Made by a program: the position numbers and the translations under genes
The notes under the pieces: model-generated
The model's input: only the letters and a program-made list of their open reading frames with translations
Told to the model about the DNA's origin: nothing
Database searches by the model: none
Part shown: piece after piece, positions 57,521 to 64,000 of the stretch
Layout: each line of letters opens with the position of its first letter
Numbering within the stretch: the first letter of the stretch is position 1
Assembly (NCBI GenBank): GCA_003255065.1
Contig: QAOA01007198.1
Coordinates: 1 to 64,000 of the forward strand
DNA from: Cercis canadensis
Lineage: Eukaryota; Streptophyta; Magnoliopsida; Fabales; Fabaceae
DNA: 64,000 nucleotides
Direction of reading: 5' to 3'

Positions 57521-59869
57521 TCCACAGGCCCCCCACACGGATTGCTCCGATGTTAAAATTTAAATATGAGCCATTGGATTAAATATTATCTACGGTCCAT
57601 AAAACCAAATAGGAGAGGCATACAAGCAAGGTTTGAGAGAATGGGGTGTTTTGGTAGGTTTGGGTGTGCTTTTAAGCTTGATTCATTTGAACACAACTTG
57701 AGCTACACTGCGTGAATTTGAGTGGGGTTTCTTTCAACTTGTAGGTAATTATATGAGCTTTCCAGCGAGTACTTAATCGCATTGAACAGATCTATAATTT
57801 TGGAGAAATGTGGTTTTGAAGCCACAATGGTCAGGATTAGGGTTTCTTATGATGTTATCCAGATTAATACCAAATTAAGAAGAATGCTTTGAACTTGGAA
57901 AAGATTTGTTCATCATTTGTGATAATAGGTTAACAAAGGATTCCATTGCATCAAGAATCATGAAAAACGGATGAAATTTGAATATGGAACCGCTGGTTAG
58001 AATGTGAGTAAAGTTGAACATGTCTTGTCAAAGTACATGTGTTGCTATGTCTATATAGAACAAAGTTGTTTCTTATATTATGTTTTAACTTTCATCAATT
58101 TGCACAAATTCAATCTTATAACTAATCAAATTGTGTTTAATCTCAGCATATGTTTAATCCAAAACTTCATTTGTCACAGTAAGGTTTCTGCTTTCAAGAA
58201 CAAGCAACAACAACTTTGTTGGGTAGGACTCTGTAGATCAGAACCTAACCAACATTGCTCCATCACATTATTCCACAAATCCAATTAAAGTTGCAATTCA
58301 AGTATGCAATCTCCACTACATATTTTGCTTATGCATTTGATCCATATAAGCCATACATTTATATATTATTCTGGTATAATTAACTGAGTTCATGTGTTAC
58401 CTTTATCTGTGAATGTTAACAACTTTTGATTGGTGACATAAGACTATATATCTGTAATTAAATGTGTGGTTATAAACTTCATTGCTTACAAAGCTGTATA
58501 TCAATGATAAAACTTTAGATTCTACTGTCTTATACAAGAAAGAATCATGGTATTATGACACAACAGTACTATAAAGAAATTCACAAGTACAAAAGCATGT
58601 CTGCTATAGTATCCAACCCTAACTTGGCAGATATAAACTTCTAGTGTATTTTTGCTCTCTTCAGTGCATGACATGCTTCAATATAAACACTCTAAATCTA
58701 GCATGCCCAAAGATTGTTACAATTTGGTCTAAGATTTTTGTTTTCTAGCATAGGTATATATACAGTTAATTGTGACATATGCTATCCAAACCCACTTCAT
58801 AGTATCAAAGATTGGTTTGGATTGACATCCTCATATAGATTTACTCTTTATTTGGATTCCCTCCTTAGCTCAAGCTCTATTGTTGCACAAACATGAAGGG
58901 GTTAAAGTAGTGAAGTTCGTCATAAATCAAGTTTCTCACTATGAGGGACTAACAAGAAGTTAGAAATATAAGCCTAAATGAAATAGCATGCAACCTTCAA
59001 TTGATATTTTGGATGAGGATCCATGTTCTTAAAGATATATTAGGTAGCTATTTGATATTATACCACCACATCTCTTAGCTGCAATATCATGAGTTCGAGA
59101 CTTAGCTCCCCTTGTAGTTCAAAGTCTATATCGTAGTTATCTCAATTCTATACTTAAAACTCAAACACAAACTAGTAAGAGGTGCATAGATAATCTATGG
59201 TTCAAATTATCGAATAAACTCTTCAAAGAAATGTAAAGGAAAAGATGTTAGAAAAAGAACAAGTTTACAATCTTCTAACAACTTAAACTTCTTCAGTTAA
59301 ATAATTTTGGACGTTTATATATGTGAGATATGAACGTCATATTCACTTAATAACCTAAGTTTTAAGATTGAGTACTTCTTTATTATGATCTTAATTTGAA
59401 ACTTTGAAACCGATACTAGATTCTAAAGAATTCATTGTTGCTTTTTCTGAGTGATGAGTCTGTGCTAGCTAACAAGATATTGGCAATAGATGTGTTAGGT
59501 TTTTAAGCCAAACTTGATTATGTAGATGGAATTGCTTGCAATTGCATCTTATTTTAGATTTCTATGATTGTATTTTATGTAAATAGTTGAATTGACTGGC
59601 GACAAGTGATCACCATTATTTCCTTTCTTGTCCTTTTCTCTGCCCAGGCGTTAGGGGGAAAAAAAATCTTCAATGGGTACATTGATATTTCTATTGAATT
59701 CTGCCTACACTTACAGGATAAGCTTGAAGTCTAGCCCATGGTATGATTCAGCTCATAATTAAATAAAAAAAAGAAACCACATCACATAAGATTAACTTCG
59801 GGTGCAACTAAGGTTACATTTTAAATATGGGATCTCACTGGTACATGATTTTTTTTTTTTTTTTTATAC
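57521..59869. other. Intergenic, no gene seen
   Basis: AT-rich DNA with short frames only. Near 59040-59170 a degraded repeat-like stretch (ATCATGAGTTCGAGACTTAG) resembles plant dispersed repeats but has no clear ends. Confidence 0.5.
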
Positions 59870-59960
59870 TTTTGGCTATAATTCGGGATTTGAACACAAA
59901 ACTCACAAATCCTGATGACGACCTCAATACCACTCAGTTATAAGTTGTTTGGTAAATGAT
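59870..59960 (-). repeat. Dispersed repeat, copy 1
   Basis: Read on the minus strand it runs CTGAGTGGTATTGAGGTCGT, then AGTTTTGTGTTCAAATCCCG. The same order of phrases is found in the opposite orientation near 61425-61515 and in part at 61226-61262. Confidence 0.65.
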
Positions 59961-60268
59961 ATAACTGAAATAACATGAATTTGATCTCTTATCCTATAAG
60001 GTTAAGATTAAGCGGCAATAACTTTGTTTATGATCCCTTAATCCCAGCTTAGATGGCCTTACTTTAAGCTGGATTAATTAAGGAAANCAAATCGTTATGA
60101 CGACCTCAATACCACTCAGTTATAAGTTGTTTGGTAAATGATATAACTGAAATAACATGAATTTGATCTCTTATCCTATAAGGTTAAGATTAAGCGGCAA
60201 TAACTTTGTTTATGATCCCTTAATCCCAGCTTAGATGGCCTTACTTTAAGCTGGATTAATTAAGGAAA
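59906..60268. repeat. 181 bp near-identical direct repeat flanking a single N (likely assembly overlap)
   Basis: Bases 59906-60086 and 60088-60268 are each 181 bp and differ only near the start (AATCCTGATG versus AATCGTTATG). The N is at 60087. Confidence 0.85.
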
Positions 60269-61424
60269 TGAACTAGGCCCAAGGCACACCAGTTAATTTA
60301 AACATTATCTAACTAATATACTAAAAAGGTATATTGTCAATAACATATGGATCTAATGACACCTCAATCAAAGTATTCAATATCAAATATTTAAACCATA
60401 CTGTTACTCCCCTCCTCATTCGGTCATTCCTTAATGTTTTGCAATTCTTTGTGACTTAAAAAAATAAAAAGGTATATACCTATCTAAAGTATTATTTGTG
60501 ACTAAATATGAATATTTCGCATTCATTCGAATCTTTAATTGTTTGAGTTGTCAAATTAAATACATAGACCTTCAGTTCTCAAACATATAATATACTTACA
60601 TTTCTTATATTCAGTCAGCTGAAACCTCAAAAAAATTAATATAGGAAATACCAAAATTCTCCCAAGATGCATATTGGATCAACGAGTTTCTCAAACATAC
60701 AGAAAATCAAACAATTAATTTTCTCGGAATATAAAAGATAACTATACAATGAATGGTTGAATCCAAATAATTTGTGCTGTCCAATAAATAAGTTTTCCTC
60801 AATGGGCGACAACATCTCACAGATGATAATTCAGATAAATTTTCCTTTGGATGGCCAAATTAGAAAGATAAATTTTATATTTTAACTTCAACGCAGATAC
60901 TATATAACAAGACTCAACTAAACTGTACATACAATTAATATGGATTTTCTCTAATAATAAGTAATAACCATTTAAGAAATAGTTATCCAAATAAAAATAT
61001 AGATAATTATTGTTTGGTTTTTTATGTTGTTAAAAAATATCATTTAGTTCTAAACATTGAAGAATTCTAATTTGCTTGATCTCATACCATACAAAATATC
61101 TAAAATATCTCTCAGTGTTATATATGTGGTTATCATTTAGTGTTATGTAGTTATTCTATTTACATATGTAGTTATCATATTCAAGAAACAAATGGAATAA
61201 TCACATAACACAAATAAAGTACTTGATGACGACTATACTACTCGATTATAAGCCATTTGATTTGTTTGCCAACTCAAAAAACCAAATAATAACTTTCTCA
61301 TAAAAATACTACTTAAATTACATTGCATGTACGATGTGACGCTTATTATTGAAGTGTTCATGCCATCTACTCAATATATTACATTTGAACAAAACTTTCA
61401 TTTAAATTACAATGCACATATCAA
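60269..61424. other. AT-rich intergenic DNA
   Basis: No gene seen. A fragment of the dispersed repeat lies at about 61226-61262. Confidence 0.5.
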
Positions 61425-61515
61425 ACGGCTTTTAGTCGAGTGGTATTGAGATCGTTTTTAAAACTTGTAAGTTATGTGTTCAAATATAAAATTATATCCA
61501 AAATTACAAAAAAAA
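61425..61515 (+). repeat. Dispersed repeat, copy 2
   Basis: It contains CGAGTGGTATTGAGATCGTT, ACTTGTAAGTTATGTGTTCA and an A-run, the same order as copy 1 at 59870-59960 on the other strand. Confidence 0.65.
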
Positions 61516-61713
61516 AAAAGATTACACATGTTGGACAAATTCTATCAATCTAAAACTCTTTGGATAAATTTCCAAGCTAATTATTATCGCATACTTTAAA
61601 CTAGTAAAATGGGTTTGGGTTAACGAGTTAGCCCGTATAATCAACACTATGAGTTGGATTGAATCTCTAAATGGTTTGTTCAGAAAATTAAGACTATTTG
61701 GCGTCTTTAGTAC

Positions 61714-62300
61714 TAGGGGTGTCCGCCTAATTGGCCAAATTGACCGAACCAAATAGGATTGGGGGGAAATCGAACCAAACCGAGGGTTTCAGTTTGGTTG
61801 TCAGTTTGATTTTTTGAAAAATCAAGGGGGTCGGTTTTGTTCACGGTTTCAGTAAAGGAGAGCCGAGATTAAACTAAATCGGACCAAGGAAGCCAAAACA
61901 ACGTCGTTTTGCTGAAATTTGCTTAAATCTCCTTTGCTTTGTGATTCTCTCAGTCTCTTTCTCCCATTCTCCTTTGCAAATCCCTAACTCTCCTCATCGC
62001 TTTTGCTCAGTCCCTTCACTCTCGGTCTCAGCGGTGGCTCATCCTTCATTCTTCGACGTCACTGCCTCGCTTCGCTGGTAAGTTATGCCTCTCCATTACA
62101 TGGCTATGTTTCTGCTTCTCCATTGCATCAATTTACGTTCAACTTACAAATACAATTTGTGGCATTAAGGGCGCATCACATAAAAATAGAGGGTATGTTA
62201 CCTAGGGTTCTGATTTCTCATTTTTTTTGTAGTGTTTGGAAAGAGGTAGGTTTTGCCCTATATAGCTTTTGAAGGAAAGTGATGGGTACTTGGGTGGAAG
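61714..62300 (+). mobile_element. hAT-like 5' module, copy A
   Basis: It starts TAGGGGTGTCCGCC, followed by AACCGAACCA-type purine-rich motifs, the ACGTCGTTTTG motif near 61910, a ~170 bp pyrimidine-rich leader-like segment, and a splice-donor-like GCTG/GTAAGTTATGCC at 62078. TAGGGGTGT is a common hAT terminus. No transposase frame or right terminus was found. The end given is approximate. Confidence 0.5.
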
Positions 62301-62493
62301 TGGGAAGCTCCTCTTTCCATCTAAAATCTTATTTTTGTTTTTAATTATTACTAACAAATTAAAAAAAAAATTCCTATGAACTCTGTTGATTATCTAATTG
62401 CGTTTCTTGCAAGAGTTAATTCCTATGAATTGCTACAAAATAATCGTATGAAAGAAAAAGGAAGTAGGAAAATAAGAAAAGAGTGGAGTCTGA

Positions 62494-63060
62494 TAGGGGT
62501 GTAAGGGAAACCGCTCAAACCGGCTAAACCGGACCAAGGGGTCGGTTCGGTTTTCGGTTACACTGTCTGAAAAACCGATAAAAAACCGGACCGAACCGAG
62601 TAAGGAAAAACGACGTCGTTTTGATTAGAAGTGTTTCTGCCCTAAGCACTCTTCTTCGACTCTTCAGAAATGAGAAATCAGAAATCTCAAATCCTCTCCT
62701 TCTCCTTTCTCTCGTTCTCTGACTCTCCCAACCCAAGCTCAAAGCCCTAACTTCCCTTTCTCTCCTTAGCACTCTCCTCCATCCTCGGACTTCAATCTAT
62801 CGACTCGCCAGTGTCTCTGCTGTGCCTTTGTCGCCGTCTCGCCGTCTCGGTCTCTGGGTGTTGCAGGTGAGTTATGCTTCTTCTTCTTCACTTGTGCATT
62901 TCGGTTTCCGTTTCCATTTCTGTTTCCATGCTTCTTCGGTGCCTGGGTGTTGTGCATTTCTTGCTATACTAATCCATGACTTGCTGTTGGATTTGTTGCT
63001 CTCTTATGACTGTCTACCTTTGGGTTCAACGTAATCTTCTCTCTTATTAGATTTAGAGAA
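62494..63060 (+). mobile_element. hAT-like 5' module, copy B
   Basis: It starts TAGGGGTGTAAGGG and shows the same order of parts as copy A: AAACCGGACC motifs, ACGACGTCGTTTTG near 62610, a pyrimidine-rich leader-like segment with CCCTAACTTCCC, and the donor-like GCAG/GTGAGTTATGCT at 62867. The distance from start to donor is 373 bp, against 364 bp in copy A. Confidence 0.5.
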
Positions 63061-64000
63061 AGAGTAGACACGAGGTGGTAGCAAGATTTGATTGGTAGCA
63101 AGAGTGTCTATATGGAGTGGTAACGATATAGGTAATAAATGAGCATATCTATTAAAAAGTTGTGTTAGCTTTGTTTAAGGATAGGTAATAAACGAAAATA
63201 TCCTTTAAAAAGCAGCCACTGATCTAGTGAAGGAAGTTAGATCATTCACACGTGAGAACCAAAGAATGTTGGAGAGGACCAGGAATGTCCTAGTAGAAGT
63301 GGCAAGGAATAGTCCATTTTATAATTCCTGGTTGTTAGCAGGTCGCTGGTTATTGTTAAATATGACTGTGGAGTAGCTGTCATCCCACATTCTGAATGTT
63401 TGATGATTATATTCTTATATCTGATAAAAAAAAGGGGGGGGGGGGTGGGGGAAGAACAACAGTGGTGGGACAATGGCCATGCAGATAGGACTTGATCTCC
63501 ATTATATACAAAGTTAAGCATTGACTATGGTGGTATTTTGTTGATGGAAACCTAGTGACTTGGAAAGAGTATGTAAACTTTGGTGGCACGACCTAGTAAA
63601 GAATTGTAGTATAGAGCTATGTCTCACACTATATGAAAATTTAATTAACTAACATGATAAAAGAACTTGTGTTTGAACATCCATGGCCTATGGATCTCTA
63701 TCTCGTAATAATTGAACAGGCTGCTATGCCTATTACCTTAGGAAGGACAGGTTACTGACACTTATTTTCTAAAGAAGCTTTTGCAAATGATCGGCATAAT
63801 CATATTTATTCAAAAGGCTTAGTTTGCATGCATGTTCACAAAACCTTTAGGGGGTACCTGGGTTGGATATATTTGCAAATGACAGGTTTGCTCCAACTTG
63901 AGCATGGGTGGTCATTATTTACCATCGATATTAAAATACAGTTCGAGGCCACAATAGGGGGTACTGAAAGCCATTTCATTTATTATTTATCCTCTCTCTC
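63061..64000. other. Intergenic, no gene seen
   Basis: No supported coding or RNA gene. A G-run lies at about 63433-63450. Confidence 0.5.

Overview
This is nuclear DNA from a flowering plant, most likely a eudicot and probably a woody rosid; the species cannot be named from sequence alone. The evidence is the GT-AG introns, AT-rich intergenic DNA full of degenerate transposon relics, and the plant-specific families present (MUSTANG transposase-derived protein, FLK, myosin-binding DUF593 protein, Rf-like PPR, plant histone H1). I reconstructed exons by hand, and every multi-exon model below keeps one open frame across all its junctions.

Layout. 1-3.3 kb: intergenic, with a degraded ~1.26 kb inverted-repeat element. 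3.3-7.5 kb (-): myosin-binding protein of the GTD-binding (DUF593) family. 7.5-10.1 kb: intergenic, with an imperfect inverted repeat around motif-rich DNA. 10.1-15.2 kb (+): INDH, the mitochondrial P-loop Fe-S protein for complex I, with site II motifs upstream. 16.6-20.6 kb (+): probably plastid-targeted pfkB sugar kinase. 21.9-25.6 kb (+): MUSTANG-type domesticated Mutator transposase. 26.3-32.7 kb (-): FLK, a three-KH-domain flowering regulator, convergent with MUSTANG. 32.7-43.3 kb: gene-poor, but it holds a MIR166 gene (precursor 36851-36955), a 550 bp foldback element and a Mutator-like TIR element. 43.3-45.2 kb (-): intronless Rf-like PPR protein, with a non-autonomous hAT element about 125 bp upstream of its start codon. 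45.9-47.6 kb: intergenic, with a Tourist-like MITE. 47.7-51.3 kb (+): eight-exon membrane-anchored P-loop kinase-like protein with a zeta-toxin-like fold. 51.4-56.4 kb: intergenic, with a ~115 bp tandem repeat array. 56.4-57.5 kb (-): histone H1. 57.5-64 kb: intergenic, with dispersed repeats and two tandem hAT-like 5' modules.

The genes are independent plant loci, not a pathway. Their order is informative: as I recall it, pfkB, MUSTANG, P-loop protein and histone H1 are neighbours in Arabidopsis (At1g06730-At1g06760, and partly At2g30620-At2g30640), and MUSTANG1/FLK are neighbours at At3g04605/At3g04610. The window may be a less fractionated version of one ancestral block. The locus numbers are from memory and need checking.

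Assembly quality matters here. Seven single N bases are present. Four are flanked by equal-length near-identical copies (120, 127, 190 and 181 bp), which look like unmerged contig or haplotype overlaps rather than real tandem duplications. No CRISPR, operon, rRNA or tRNA gene was found, and nothing that looks like a wholly new system.
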